DNA of 52,019 nt from Bacillota bacterium (GTDB lineage: Bacteria > Bacillota > DTU025). The notes under the pieces are model-generated. The model had not been told where the DNA came from and made no database searches. It was given only the letters and a program-made list of their open reading frames with translations. Shown in pieces: positions 27,562 to 36,246 of the stretch (its first letter is position 1; each line of letters begins with the position of its first letter). Position numbers and translations under genes: made by a program. The stretch is from positions 1 to 52,019 of the forward strand of contig JAQVXE010000006.1 of assembly GCA_028709305.1 (NCBI GenBank), written 5' to 3'.

Positions 27562-27591
27562 TTGACACATATGATGTGGTTATGGTAAAAT
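27562..27591 (+). promoter_or_regulatory. Sigma-A promoter of transposase-like gene
   Basis: TTGACA at 27562-27567 and TAAAAT at 27586-27591 have an 18-bp spacer and an extended TGG before the -10. The -35 overlaps the left terminal repeat. Confidence 0.75.
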
Positions 27592-27624
27592 GTGGGCAAT
27601 CACCTTGCCGGAGGTATTCGCCCT

Positions 27625-28677
27625 ATGGAGTTACCCCTGTCACTGCTCAGGTCTGATATTTCCTCGACTTTCCGCATATGGCCGGAGGGAGAGAGAATTG
27701 GCACGCTCGATGTTGTTTACGTCAAGAGCCACAATCCTCTGGGCCCGTTACCCGAGCCCATTATTTGGCGTCGGAAGCTTCCGCTCTTTGTGGGTGAGGT
27801 CCGAGAGGCCGCAATGCCCCATGGGCCCAGGTGCCCGGATTGCAAAGGCACACGGGTTGTGCGAAACGGGAAACGCAAGGGTATACAGCGCTATCGTTGC
27901 AAGGAATGCAGGAGATGCTTTACTGAACTCACGGGCACACTGTTTGAGGGATTGCACAAGCGAGAGGAGTTTCTTCGTTTTTGCGTGTGCATGGTAAGGG
28001 GACTTTCAGTGCGCCGAGCTGCCCAGGAAGCCGGGATTTCCAAGAACACATCTTTCGATTGGCGGCACAGGATAATATCTGTGCTCGCAAAGGCCGATTC
28101 CGATGTCAGGCTCGATGGAATAGTTGAGATAGCCCAGTGGCCGTTTATTCTAATGGACAAGGGCCAGCACGGGCAGGCCCCAAGATCTTCATCTCGCAAA
28201 CGCCGACGATACTCCAGCTTCCTCCGGAACGATCCTGATCAGCAGAAGGGCTTCCTCCTTTTTGCGATAGACAGAACTGGAAGAGCACGCGCCGAGCTAA
28301 TAATACCTGAGGACGGCAGGACATTTGGGTCGGCCATGAGAAACATCGTCTCGAAGAATGCCAAGGTATGCGCGAGCAAGGGACCTGGCATATGGCGCCC
28401 GGTCACGGACTACCCTGAGCCTATCTACTGGCAAGGATTGTGGAAAGGGCGGAAGTACGTGAAAGACCAAGCGTTAATGCACCCGCTCTTTCATTCGAAC
28501 AATGCTAGGTGGTTGATATACGAGTTTCGGAACTGGATGAGACGGTTCTGCGGCGTATCCACCAAGTATCTGCTCAGATATGTATCGTGGTTCTGGCGAG
28601 TGGTATCCTATGGCTTTATGAGGGATGAGCATGCGGCGAAAGTTGTTCTCTTTGATGCCCTGGGGTCAACCTCTTGA
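27625..28677 (+). CDS. IS1595-like transposase, catalytic residues apparently lost
   Basis: Protein of 350 residues. After an unusual N-terminal extension of about 65 residues there is a zinc ribbon (CPDCKGTRVV, YRCKECRRCF) and a helix-turn-helix (LSVRRAAQEAGISKNTSFDW). A region aligning with the IS1595/ISXO2 transposase core follows, ending with HSNNARWLIYEF and GVSTKYLLRYVSWF, like the conserved C-terminus. The expected VEVDET is VEIAQW, and the expected second acidic motif (TDxxxAY) reads ASKGPGIW, so the DDE triad is not apparent. The frame is fully open and has a strong promoter. The start is ATG at 27625 with GGAGG upstream; an upstream GTG at 27592 abuts the -10 and is rejected. It could be a fixed, DNA-binding derivative of a transposase. 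Confidence 0.72.
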   Translation: MELPLSLLRSDISSTFRIWPEGERIGTLDVVYVKSHNPLGPLPEPIIWRRKLPLFVGEVREAAMPHGPRCPDCKGTRVVRNGKRKGIQRYRCKECRRCFTELTGTLFEGLHKREEFLRFCVCMVRGLSVRRAAQEAGISKNTSFDWRHRIISVLAKADSDVRLDGIVEIAQWPFILMDKGQHGQAPRSSSRKRRRYSSFLRNDPDQQKGFLLFAIDRTGRARAELIIPEDGRTFGSAMRNIVSKNAKVCASKGPGIWRPVTDYPEPIYWQGLWKGRKYVKDQALMHPLFHSNNARWLIYEFRNWMRRFCGVSTKYLLRYVSWFWRVVSYGFMRDEHAAKVVLFDALGSTS

Positions 28678-28854
28678 CTTCGCAGAGCAGACCATATGTG
28701 GTATTCGCCAGGTGAACGAGGTGAGGATTGGGCTAATGCAATAGGGGAGCAGTTGGTCGGCGGCAGGTTTGGATCTCGTGCTGTAAGTGCTAGTTCAATG
28801 TCTTAAGATAGGGCTTTGGGCGGAAAGCATCAACCCGAAATTGGGACAAACCGT

Positions 28855-28868
28855 ATGCGGGCCCGCAT
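28855..28868. promoter_or_regulatory. 14-bp perfect palindrome
   Basis: ATGCGGGCCCGCAT lies 86 bp before the kinase start and 7 bp outside the right terminal repeat of the IS-like element. It is probably an operator or part of a structured leader; no known regulator site is recognised. Confidence 0.45.
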
Positions 28869-28882
28869 GAGTACACAATGTC

Positions 28883-28898
28883 CGTGTATGCATACACG
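28883..28898. promoter_or_regulatory. 16-bp perfect palindrome, likely operator
   Basis: CGTGTATGCATACACG is a perfect palindrome. A possible -10 (TATAGT, 28907-28912) lies 8 bp downstream, so a bound protein would cover the -35 region. It is a good candidate operator for the PfkB-kinase gene. Confidence 0.55.
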
Positions 28899-28953
28899 TG
28901 GCTATTTATAGTACATGAACAAAGAAAAGATGCAGATTAGGAGGGAAAAGCAC

Positions 28954-29835
28954 TTGATACTTAGTCTTGGTGATGTTATGATAGACGCATATTTTTTCAC
29001 ACCCAATTCGCGCCACCCTCGTACCGACACTATCGGCCGTGTTGAACTTGCGTCCGGTGGGTCGGCTGCGAACTTTGCCGTCTGGGTGGCTCGCCATGGT
29101 CACGCATCTGGGTTCATAGGCCGTGTGGGGAATGATTTCCTCGGCCACGCCCTGGCGAAGGAGCTGGAATCTGAAGGAGTCCAGCCCTTCATTGTATTTG
29201 ATCCTCAGTGTGGCACTGGACGAGTTGGGGTGATCGTCTCGGAGGACGGCGAACGCGACATGATCTGTGATAGGCGTGCAAACACCCGCCTGTCCCCTGA
29301 TGACATCCCTTGCGAGGCTATCAGGAAGGCGAGATGGTTGCACATATCCGGATACGCGTTCTTCGAGCCTGGCCCTGCCGGAGCGGCTCGGAAGGCCATG
29401 GAAACAGCATTGGCAGCAGGCGTTCCCATATCAGTTGACCCCGCTGCCTATTCCTTTATTAACGCCGTGGGAAGGGGTGATTTCCTCAAGCTATGTTCCG
29501 GCGCGACGGTCATCCTCCCAAACCTGGATGAGGGCCGTGCCATCACTGGGTTTGCTGATCCGTTGGATATTGCAAAGAGCCTTGCAGAGGATTTCCCCGT
29601 GGTTGCCCTCAAGCTTGGCGCAGACGGCTGCCTCGGCTTGTCGCGGTATGAACCCAAGCCGATCCGTTTGCTTCCGGTCCCCGCCGAGGTGGTAGATACC
29701 ACTGGCGCTGGCGACGCCTTTGGAGCCGGTTTTGTGATGGCCTACTCCTGGGGCGAGGGACTTGCAGAGAGCCTTGCACGCGGGAATCAACTTGGCGCCG
29801 CAGCCGTTTCGCGTGTGGGTGCCCAAAGCCTATAG
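28954..29835 (+). CDS. PfkB-family carbohydrate kinase
   Basis: Cytoplasmic sugar or nucleoside kinase of 293 residues in the ribokinase/PfkB family. It has the first signature (GGSAANFAVWVARHG) near residues 35-49 and the second (DTTGAGDAFGAGFV) near 249-262, whose Asp in GAGD is the catalytic base. The substrate (for example KDG, fructose or ribose) cannot be read from sequence. I chose TTG at 28954 because AGGAGGG lies exactly 8 nt upstream and the protein then begins LILSLGDVMIDAY as in the family. The ATG at 28915 lies 5' of that ribosome-binding site. It stands alone behind two palindromes and converges with the YdcZ-type gene 11 bp away. Confidence 0.9.
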   Translation: MILSLGDVMIDAYFFTPNSRHPRTDTIGRVELASGGSAANFAVWVARHGHASGFIGRVGNDFLGHALAKELESEGVQPFIVFDPQCGTGRVGVIVSEDGERDMICDRRANTRLSPDDIPCEAIRKARWLHISGYAFFEPGPAGAARKAMETALAAGVPISVDPAAYSFINAVGRGDFLKLCSGATVILPNLDEGRAITGFADPLDIAKSLAEDFPVVALKLGADGCLGLSRYEPKPIRLLPVPAEVVDTTGAGDAFGAGFVMAYSWGEGLAESLARGNQLGAAAVSRVGAQSL

Positions 29836-29846
29836 GTCTTGGGCAG

Positions 29847-30287
29847 CTAGTTCAGGAGTATCCTGGCTCCCACGGCAAGCAGCACGAGCCCAAGTATCTT
29901 GACTGGGCTGAACGCTATGGGCCTGACACCAAGCCAGCCCAAGTGGTCGATGATTGCGGCAGTCCCAATTTGGCCGACTATGATTGCGGTTGTGGCGTTA
30001 ACGGCTCCGACCTTTCGGATTCCGTAGGCCACTGCAATTGTGATCAAGGGTCCAACGGGCCCGCCGAGGAGGCTCCACCAAGGAGCGGCTCCCAGTCGAG
30101 CAAGTCCTCCACCGTTCAGTCCTGCGGCGAGTCCTAATCCGGCGAGAAGAGTTCCGGAGGCTGAAACCACGAAAGTAGTCTCCCAAAGTCCAATTGCATT
30201 TGCGGCAGTGGAATTGACGGCACCTTGAAAGGCCATCGCTATTCCGCTTCCCACTGCAATGGCAAATGCTGGGTTTGCAATAGTCAT
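29847..30287 (-). CDS. YdcZ/DUF606-family small membrane transporter
   Basis: Membrane protein of 146 residues with about five hydrophobic helices (AIAVGSGIAMAFQG, TTFVVSASGTLLAGLGLAAG, WSLLGGPVGPLITIAVAYG, and two more), ending PVKILGLVLLAVGARILL. Length and motifs match the DUF606 branch of the drug/metabolite transporter superfamily, which often works as paired or dimeric small permeases. The substrate is unknown. The start is ATG at 30287 with AAGGGTGG upstream. The open frame continues to 30728, but its first 147 codons read like non-coding sequence and cross the oppA promoter region, so I exclude them. Confidence 0.85.
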   Translation of the reverse strand: MTIANPAFAIAVGSGIAMAFQGAVNSTAANAIGLWETTFVVSASGTLLAGLGLAAGLNGGGLARLGAAPWWSLLGGPVGPLITIAVAYGIRKVGAVNATTAIIVGQIGTAAIIDHLGWLGVRPIAFSPVKILGLVLLAVGARILLN

Positions 30288-30507
30288 TACAACGCCACCC
30301 TTCCAGAGCATATGAAGCAGACATGGCTCTGAATAGCTAGTCTGTGTAAATAAGGGTCGACTATTACACGAATATCGTTGGCAGGATTTCTGCTGGGTGG
30401 AGAGAATACTGCACTTAATAACCATGTGGGTGGAAACGGATACTCCATGAAAGTCTACTAACTGGAATATCTGCCCCACAAGCAAAAAATGAAGGAGGTC
30501 ACTTCGG

Positions 30508-32118
30508 ATGCGGATGCGTAGATCGATGCTGTTGTTAGCATGCTTTATGACTTTTCTGCTGATTGCCCCTACTGGCTTTGCAGCAGAGAAACTGGCTAAG
30601 AAGCAGGTCCTCAGCTTTAATGTGGGAACAGAACCGTCGACGCTTGACCCCGCTATATCCACTGGCGTGCCGGAGGCCATCATCGAGCTTAACTGCTTTG
30701 AGGGTCTCACGAGGATGGATGAGAACAACGTGCCTCAGCCGGCCATAGCAGAGAGCTGGACAGTCAGCCCTAATGGTCTGCTGTACACGTTCAAGCTGCG
30801 AAAGACCAAGTGGTCAAATGGGGAGCCTTTAACCGCGCATGACTTTGAGTGGTCATGGAAGCGCGCATTGGCACCTGAGACCGCTTCCGAGTATGCCTAC
30901 CAGCTGTGGTATATCAAGAACGGAAGAGCGTACAACGAAGGAGCCCTGAAAGACCCCTCACAGGTGGGCGTTAGGGCAGTTGATGACTATACTCTACAGG
31001 TAATGCTGGAGAATCCGACACCTTACTTCCTCCAGCTCTGCAACTTCCCAACCTTGATGCCGGTTTACCGCAAGGTTGTGGAGAAGGATCCCGAGGGTTG
31101 GTTCTACGAGCCCAAGAACTACATTGGCAACGGCCCTTACAAGATGGTATCTTGGCAGCATAATGCCAAGATAGAGCTGGTGCCCAACCCGAACTACTGG
31201 AACAGGCAGAAGGTTGGCATGGAGCGGCTCGATTTCTACTTGATAGATGATATTAATACCGCTCTTTCGATGTTCGAGACAGGTCAGCTGGACTGGTTCG
31301 ACGCGCCGCCGACTGCGGAAATAGAACGTTTGGAGAAGCAGGGCTACCTGAAGAAGTCTGAGTACATTGGGACCTACTACTACATGTTCAACGTAACCAA
31401 GAAGCCCCTTGATGACGTGAGAGTCCGCAAGGCTCTGACGTTGGCCATCGACCGGCAGACTCTGATCGACAGGGTGGTCAGGGGCGGGCAGCTTCCGGCG
31501 CTTGCCTATGTCCCGTACGGACTCGGCGATGCAACGCCTGATAAGGACTTCCGCGAGATTGGCGGAGACTACTTCAAGGAAGACCTGGCGGCTGCTAGGA
31601 AGCTTCTTGCTGATGCGGGATACCCCAATGGCAAAGGCTTCCCGACGTTGACAATCCTCTACAACACCAGCGAAAACCACAAGAAGATCGCCGAGGCTAT
31701 TCAGGAGATGTGGAAGAAGAACCTCGGGATCGACGTGAGGCTGACTAACCAGGAATGGCAGGTTTACCTGGATTCCCGCACCCAGCTCGCCTACGAGGTT
31801 GCTCGTGCAGGCTGGATCGGCGATTATCTCGATCCTATGACCTTCCTCGACATGTGGGTCACTGGCGGCGGGAACAATGATACAGGCTGGGGCAACAAGA
31901 AGTACGATGAGATGATTTTCGGAGCTCAGGCAGAGGTGGATCGCACTAAGCGTGCGAAGATGCTTCATGAAGCTGAGACAGTTCTCATGAACGAGATGCC
32001 GATCATGCCCATCTACTTCTATGTTAACCTGACCGTGATCAAGCCGTGGATCAAGGGCGCCTTCAGGTCGCCGCTGGGATTCATCGACTTCTCAACCGCA
32101 TACGTGCTTGAGCATTAA
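30508..32118 (+). CDS. oppA: Oligopeptide ABC transporter substrate-binding protein
   Basis: Exported peptide-binding protein of 536 residues, family 5. Typical features are LSFNVGTEPSTLDPAI at the mature N-terminus, ESWTVSPNGLLYTFKLR, a NGEPLTAHDF motif, IGNGPYKM and RKALTLAIDRQTL. The signal peptide is cleaved after GFA near residue 25, with no lipobox Cys, so the protein is likely soluble in a periplasm. The start is ATG at 30508, 8 nt after AAGGAGGT. It heads the oppABCDF operon. The 220-bp divergent region upstream (30288-30507) shows no convincing sigma-A promoter. Confidence 0.94.
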   Translation: MRMRRSMLLLACFMTFLLIAPTGFAAEKLAKKQVLSFNVGTEPSTLDPAISTGVPEAIIELNCFEGLTRMDENNVPQPAIAESWTVSPNGLLYTFKLRKTKWSNGEPLTAHDFEWSWKRALAPETASEYAYQLWYIKNGRAYNEGALKDPSQVGVRAVDDYTLQVMLENPTPYFLQLCNFPTLMPVYRKVVEKDPEGWFYEPKNYIGNGPYKMVSWQHNAKIELVPNPNYWNRQKVGMERLDFYLIDDINTALSMFETGQLDWFDAPPTAEIERLEKQGYLKKSEYIGTYYYMFNVTKKPLDDVRVRKALTLAIDRQTLIDRVVRGGQLPALAYVPYGLGDATPDKDFREIGGDYFKEDLAAARKLLADAGYPNGKGFPTLTILYNTSENHKKIAEAIQEMWKKNLGIDVRLTNQEWQVYLDSRTQLAYEVARAGWIGDYLDPMTFLDMWVTGGGNNDTGWGNKKYDEMIFGAQAEVDRTKRAKMLHEAETVLMNEMPIMPIYFYVNLTVIKPWIKGAFRSPLGFIDFSTAYVLEH

Positions 32119-32163
32119 TAGATCGCTCACAGGCATGCACGTATCTATATGAACCATCAGTGC

Positions 32164-32200
32164 CCGGGGGCATGCACGGGTGACCGGAGCAAGCCCCCGG
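32164..32200 (+). other. Stem-loop between oppA and oppB
   Basis: CCGGGGGC (32164-32171) pairs with GCCCCCGG (32193-32200) across a 21-nt loop, without a T tract. It is probably an mRNA-stabilising or attenuating hairpin that raises oppA over the membrane components. Confidence 0.6.
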
Positions 32201-32225
32201 CTCTGGCATTTGACGGGAGCTGATA

Positions 32226-33158
32226 TTGGTGGGTTCATATGTCCTTAAGAGGTTACTGTCTGTAGTACTAGTCATATTCATTGTGTCGACTGCAACGTTT
32301 GTTTTGATGCACGCTATACCCGGCGGCCCGTTCAAGCGAGAGAAGGCGCTGCCCCCCGCGATTCAAAGAAACATAGAAGAGCGGTATAAGCTTAATGATC
32401 CGCTTTGGAAGCAGTATGTTGACTACATCGGCAACTTGTTCCGAGGCGATCTCGGGCCTTCGTACAAGTACCTGGGACGATCGGTAAATGACATCATCCG
32501 AGAAGGGTTCCCTATCAGTGCTCAGCTGGGACTTGCGAGTGTCGCTTTCGCCCTGCTGTTAGGGATTCCGTGCGGGATAATATCAGCGCTCAAGCAGAAC
32601 AGATGGCAAGATAACATCATCATGGCTGTTGCTATCATAGGCGTATCTGTTCCCAGCTTTGTAATGGCGACATTGCTGATGTACGTGTTTGCTGTGAAGC
32701 TTAGGTGGCTGCCTGCTGCCATGTGGGGAACGCCGAAACACATTGTGCTGCCCGTGCTGGCTCTGGCAGGGTTCCCTACTGCCTTTTTCGCCCGGCTGAT
32801 GCGGTCGAGCACCTTGGATGTTCTGTCGCAAGACTACATCAGAACAGCCAGATCCAAAGGGCTTTCGTGGGCGGCCGTCGTCTACAAGCACGTGATCAAG
32901 AATGCGATTCTTCCCGTGGTTACTTACCTGGGGCCTTTGGTTGCAGGAATAGTCACCGGGAGCTTTGTTGTCGAGAACATCTTTGCCATACCCGGACTGG
33001 GACGCTACTATGTGACCAGCATTTACAATAGAGACTACACAACCATAATGGGCGTTACAATCTTCTACAGTGCTCTCTTGGTCCTGCTGAATTTCGCGGT
33101 GGACATCGCATACGGTTGGATCGACCCCAGGATCAAGCTGACGGACGCAAAGGAGTGA
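32226..33158 (+). CDS. oppB: Oligopeptide ABC transporter permease
   Basis: Inner-membrane permease of 310 residues. It has the OppB/DppB N-terminus (YVLKRLLSVVLVIFIVS, then a periplasmic loop IPGGPF), about six membrane segments, the EAA-type loop (YIRTARSKGLSWAAVVYKHV) that contacts the ATPases, and a C-terminal FAVDIAYGWIDPRIK typical of the family. The start is TTG at 32226 with GGGAG upstream; GTG at 32229 is a possible alternative. It forms a heterodimer with OppC. Confidence 0.94.
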   Translation: MVGSYVLKRLLSVVLVIFIVSTATFVLMHAIPGGPFKREKALPPAIQRNIEERYKLNDPLWKQYVDYIGNLFRGDLGPSYKYLGRSVNDIIREGFPISAQLGLASVAFALLLGIPCGIISALKQNRWQDNIIMAVAIIGVSVPSFVMATLLMYVFAVKLRWLPAAMWGTPKHIVLPVLALAGFPTAFFARLMRSSTLDVLSQDYIRTARSKGLSWAAVVYKHVIKNAILPVVTYLGPLVAGIVTGSFVVENIFAIPGLGRYYVTSIYNRDYTTIMGVTIFYSALLVLLNFAVDIAYGWIDPRIKLTDAKE

Positions 33159-33164
33159 GAGGCT

Positions 33165-34079
33165 GTGGAATACAATGTTGAGATGTTCAAACCCATCCAA
33201 AAAGACATCAAGAGTGCGGAAGCTATTGTGCGTCCATCAGTTACCTACTGGCAAGATGCGTGGCGCAGACTGAAACAGAACCGGGGGGCTATGATAGGGC
33301 TGTGGACCATCGTGGCAATCATCGCAATTGCCATATTCGGCCCAATGGTCTCGCCGTACAGCTACTCCGACCAGAACCTGGAGGAGCAGAACCAGTTTTG
33401 CAGTTCAAAGCATTGGCTGGGCACTGACGACCTGGGGCGCGACCTCCTAACTAGGATAATGTACGGCGCCAGAATCTCGCTTACGGTTGGATTCTTGGCG
33501 AGCTTGATCAATCTTACTGTTGGAGTAATATACGGCGGGATTTCAGGTTTTTACGGCGGGACGACCGACAATATTATGATGCGCATAGTTGAGGTGCTCA
33601 ATGCCATCCCTATGCTCCTCTATGTCATATTGCTAATGGTCATTCTTGAGCCGGGGCTTCAAAACATTCTCATAGCGCTCGGTCTTGTATACTGGCTGGG
33701 CATGGCGAGGATAGTTAGGGGTCAGGTTCTCAGCTTGAAGGAGCAGGATTTCGTCCTGGCTGCGCGCACAATCGGCGCCAGCAACTGGCAGATCATCACC
33801 AAACACCTGATCCCAAATGCGATGGGGCCGATCATTGTCACGGCGACGCTCAACATACCGTCGGCCATATTCACCGAAGCCTTCTTGAGCTTCATTGGGC
33901 TTGGGGTGAACGCGCCCATGGCGAGCTGGGGCGTGTTGGCGTCAGATGCGCTGCAAAGCTTCAGATCATACCCTTGGCAGCTGTTCTTCCCGGCCATAGC
34001 AATAAGCATTACTATGTTCGCGTTCAACTTCTTGGGGGATGGCCTTCGGGACGCTCTAGACCCCAAGCAGCGCAAGTAA
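33165..34079 (+). CDS. oppC: Oligopeptide ABC transporter permease
   Basis: Inner-membrane permease of 304 residues, partner of OppB. A cytoplasmic N-terminal stretch (WQDAWRRLKQNRGAMIG) precedes the first helix. HWLGTDDLGRDLLTRIMYGAR is the classic OppC/DppC motif, shown here within about 20 residues near position 83-103. The EAA loop (VLAARTIGASNWQIITKHLI) and the ending FNFLGDGLRDALDPKQRK are also as expected. The start is GTG at 33165 with AAGGAG upstream, 6 nt after oppB. Confidence 0.94.
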   Translation: MEYNVEMFKPIQKDIKSAEAIVRPSVTYWQDAWRRLKQNRGAMIGLWTIVAIIAIAIFGPMVSPYSYSDQNLEEQNQFCSSKHWLGTDDLGRDLLTRIMYGARISLTVGFLASLINLTVGVIYGGISGFYGGTTDNIMMRIVEVLNAIPMLLYVILLMVILEPGLQNILIALGLVYWLGMARIVRGQVLSLKEQDFVLAARTIGASNWQIITKHLIPNAMGPIIVTATLNIPSAIFTEAFLSFIGLGVNAPMASWGVLASDALQSFRSYPWQLFFPAIAISITMFAFNFLGDGLRDALDPKQRK

Positions 34080-34109
34080 CCGGTGGACATAGAGTAGGGG
34101 GGATACCTC

Positions 34110-35120
34110 TTGGACAGACTTTTGGAAGTTAGAAACGTCAGTACATCGTTTTTCACATATTCAGGCGAAGTCAAGGCAGTCCGTGATGTGAGCTTCCACG
34201 TGGACACCGGTGAGGCAATTGCGATTGTTGGCGAGTCTGGCTGTGGAAAGAGCGTTACGGCGCTTTCTATAATGCAACTCGTGGCCCCTCCTGGGAAGAT
34301 CACGAATGGCGAGATCATCTTCAATGGCCGCGATCTATTGAAGCTGGGCGAGAACCAGATGCAACACGTGCGGGGAAATGAGATCGGAATGATATTCCAA
34401 GACCCCATGACATCGCTCAACCCAGTTCTGACAATCAAGAATCAGATTGTCGAAACCATAATGCTTCACCAGAAAACATCCCGTGAGCAGGCGACCCGAA
34501 GGTGCATAGAACTCCTTCACATGGTGGGGATTCCCTCGCCCGAGCGGCGCTTGGGGTCGTATCCTCACGAGTTCAGCGGAGGGATGAGGCAAAGGGTCAT
34601 GATTGCAATGGCGCTTGCCTGTAACCCGATGCTTCTCATTGCCGACGAGCCTACGACTGCTTTGGACGTTACGATTCAGGCTCAGATAATAAGCCTCATG
34701 GCGGAGCTCAAGAAGAAGCTCAACATGTCTATCATCCTGATCACCCATGACCTTGGTGTGGTTGCAGGGTTGGCCCAGCGTGTGCTAGTGATGTATGCTG
34801 GGAAGGTAATCGAGACCGGAACGGTACGCGACATCTACTACCACGCTCAGCATCCTTACACATGGGGCCTTCTCAAGTCTGTGCCGAGGTTGGACGATGA
34901 AGAGAAGAAGAAACTAGTGCCTATTTTGGGCCAGCCTCCGGACTTGATCAGTCCTCCGGCCGGATGCCCGTTTGCTCCCAGGTGCGACTGGGCAATGTCG
35001 ATATGCGCTAACGTCCCGCCTGACTATACTGAGCTCTCAGATCATCATAAGGTCGCCTGCTGGCTGCAGCACCCGATGGCACCGACGTATGATCGGGTGG
35101 AGAGAGGGGGCGTGGCCTGA
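34110..35120 (+). CDS. oppD: Oligopeptide ABC transporter ATPase
   Basis: ATPase of 336 residues. Walker A is GESGCGKS, the Q-loop is in MIFQDPMTSLNP, the signature is FSGGMRQRV, Walker B is LLIADEPTTALD, and the switch His is in ILITHDLGVV. The C-terminal oligopeptide-transporter extension carries CPFAPRCDWAMSIC, the Cys-containing motif of OppD/DppD. The start is TTG at 34110 with TAGGGGGGA upstream. Its stop shares one base with the oppF start, so the two ATPases are translated together and form a heterodimer. Confidence 0.94.
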   Translation: MDRLLEVRNVSTSFFTYSGEVKAVRDVSFHVDTGEAIAIVGESGCGKSVTALSIMQLVAPPGKITNGEIIFNGRDLLKLGENQMQHVRGNEIGMIFQDPMTSLNPVLTIKNQIVETIMLHQKTSREQATRRCIELLHMVGIPSPERRLGSYPHEFSGGMRQRVMIAMALACNPMLLIADEPTTALDVTIQAQIISLMAELKKKLNMSIILITHDLGVVAGLAQRVLVMYAGKVIETGTVRDIYYHAQHPYTWGLLKSVPRLDDEEKKKLVPILGQPPDLISPPAGCPFAPRCDWAMSICANVPPDYTELSDHHKVACWLQHPMAPTYDRVERGGVA

Positions 35121-36091
35121 TGGAGCCATTGATTGAAGTAAAAAATCTGAAGAAGTACTTTAGTGTTGGCGGAGGAGTTTCACGTGGCAGGAAAGGAACG
35201 TTGAAGGCTGTCGACGGCATCAGTTTCAGCATACCCAAAGGCCAGACTCTCGGACTTGTTGGTGAGAGCGGGTGCGGCAAGACCACTGTGGGCAGGACCA
35301 TATGCAGACTTTACGAGCCGACCGCCGGCGAAGTGATATTCGACGGGGTTCCGGTCTTCTCGATCCACCCCAAGCAGATGCTGCCGATAAGGCGCAAGAT
35401 GCAGATGATCTTTCAGGACCCGTACGCCTCTCTGAACGCGCGTATGACTGTGGGCGACATTATCGGCGAGCCCATCGACATACACAACCTTGCCAGCAGC
35501 AAGGAAGAGAGGTTGGAGATGATACACGAACTCCTCCACACTGTAGGGCTCAGCCCTGAACATGCAACCAGGTTCCCGCATGAGTTCAGCGGGGGCCAGA
35601 GGCAGAGGATCGGGGTTGCGCGGGCTCTTGCTGTGGAGCCGAGTTTCATCATATGTGACGAGCCCATATCTGCGTTGGACGTGTCCATTCAGGCGCAGGT
35701 AATCAACATGCTTGAGGAGCTGCAGCAAGAGCGCGGCCTGACGTACCTCTTCATAGCCCACGACCTTGCAATGGTAAAGCATACAAGCCACCGAGTGGCG
35801 GTGATGTACCTCGGGAAGATTATGGAGCTCGCCAAAAGCGTGGAGCTTTACAGAAACCCGCTCCATCCTTATACTAAGGCATTGATGTCGGCGATCCCCA
35901 TTCCCGATCCTGATGTAGAAGACGAACGGGAGAGGATCATCCTTGAGGGGGATGTCCCCAGCCCGATCGATCCTCCGCCGGGATGCCGCTTCAAGTCGAG
36001 GTGCAGCTACGCCATGAAGGTTTGTGGCGAGGAGGAACCTGAACTGCGCGACTTTGGTGGGCATCATGTTGCTTGCCATCTCATCAAGTAG
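35120..36091 (+). CDS. oppF: Oligopeptide ABC transporter ATPase
   Basis: ATPase of 323 residues, partner of OppD. Walker A is GESGCGKT, the Q-loop is MIFQDPYASLNARM, the signature is FSGGQRQRI, Walker B is FIICDEPISALD, and the switch His is in FIAHDLAMVKH. The C-terminal extension has GCRFKSRCSYAMKVC. ATG at 35120 overlaps the oppD stop. It is the last gene of the operon; no T-rich terminator is seen in the following 155 bp. Confidence 0.94.
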   Translation: MEPLIEVKNLKKYFSVGGGVSRGRKGTLKAVDGISFSIPKGQTLGLVGESGCGKTTVGRTICRLYEPTAGEVIFDGVPVFSIHPKQMLPIRRKMQMIFQDPYASLNARMTVGDIIGEPIDIHNLASSKEERLEMIHELLHTVGLSPEHATRFPHEFSGGQRQRIGVARALAVEPSFIICDEPISALDVSIQAQVINMLEELQQERGLTYLFIAHDLAMVKHTSHRVAVMYLGKIMELAKSVELYRNPLHPYTKALMSAIPIPDPDVEDERERIILEGDVPSPIDPPPGCRFKSRCSYAMKVCGEEEPELRDFGGHHVACHLIK

Positions 36092-36246
36092 AGAAGAAGC
36101 CGGATGGCTCTCCAGGGCGCATCGCCCGGCGGCACATCTGTCAGTGCTGCCGAGTGGTGCGCTCTTCTTCATAACCGTGCCCGCTGCGGGCAGAATCTGT
36201 AATACAGCAAAGCAATATCTTATACTGCAAGGGAGGCGGCAAATAG

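Larger units (their letters stand above)
27548..28847 (+). mobile_element. IS1595-like element with terminal inverted repeats
   Basis: A 1.3-kb unit. The left end GTCCCAATATATGGTTGAC (27548-27566) and the reverse complement of the right end (28829-28847) agree at 15 of 19 positions, including the first eight. A transposase-like gene fills the interior and its -35 box TTGACA lies in the left repeat, as in many insertion sequences. No target-site duplication is visible, so the insertion is probably old. Confidence 0.55.

Noticed and set aside
30288-30728. N-terminal extension of the YdcZ-type protein to 30728
   Set aside because: The extra 147 codons are non-hydrophobic, low in coding quality and cover the oppA upstream region. 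The family is about 145 residues long.
30994-31968. A 324-codon minus-strand frame over oppA
   Set aside because: It is the antisense of an unmistakable binding-protein gene; composition is that of a shadow frame.
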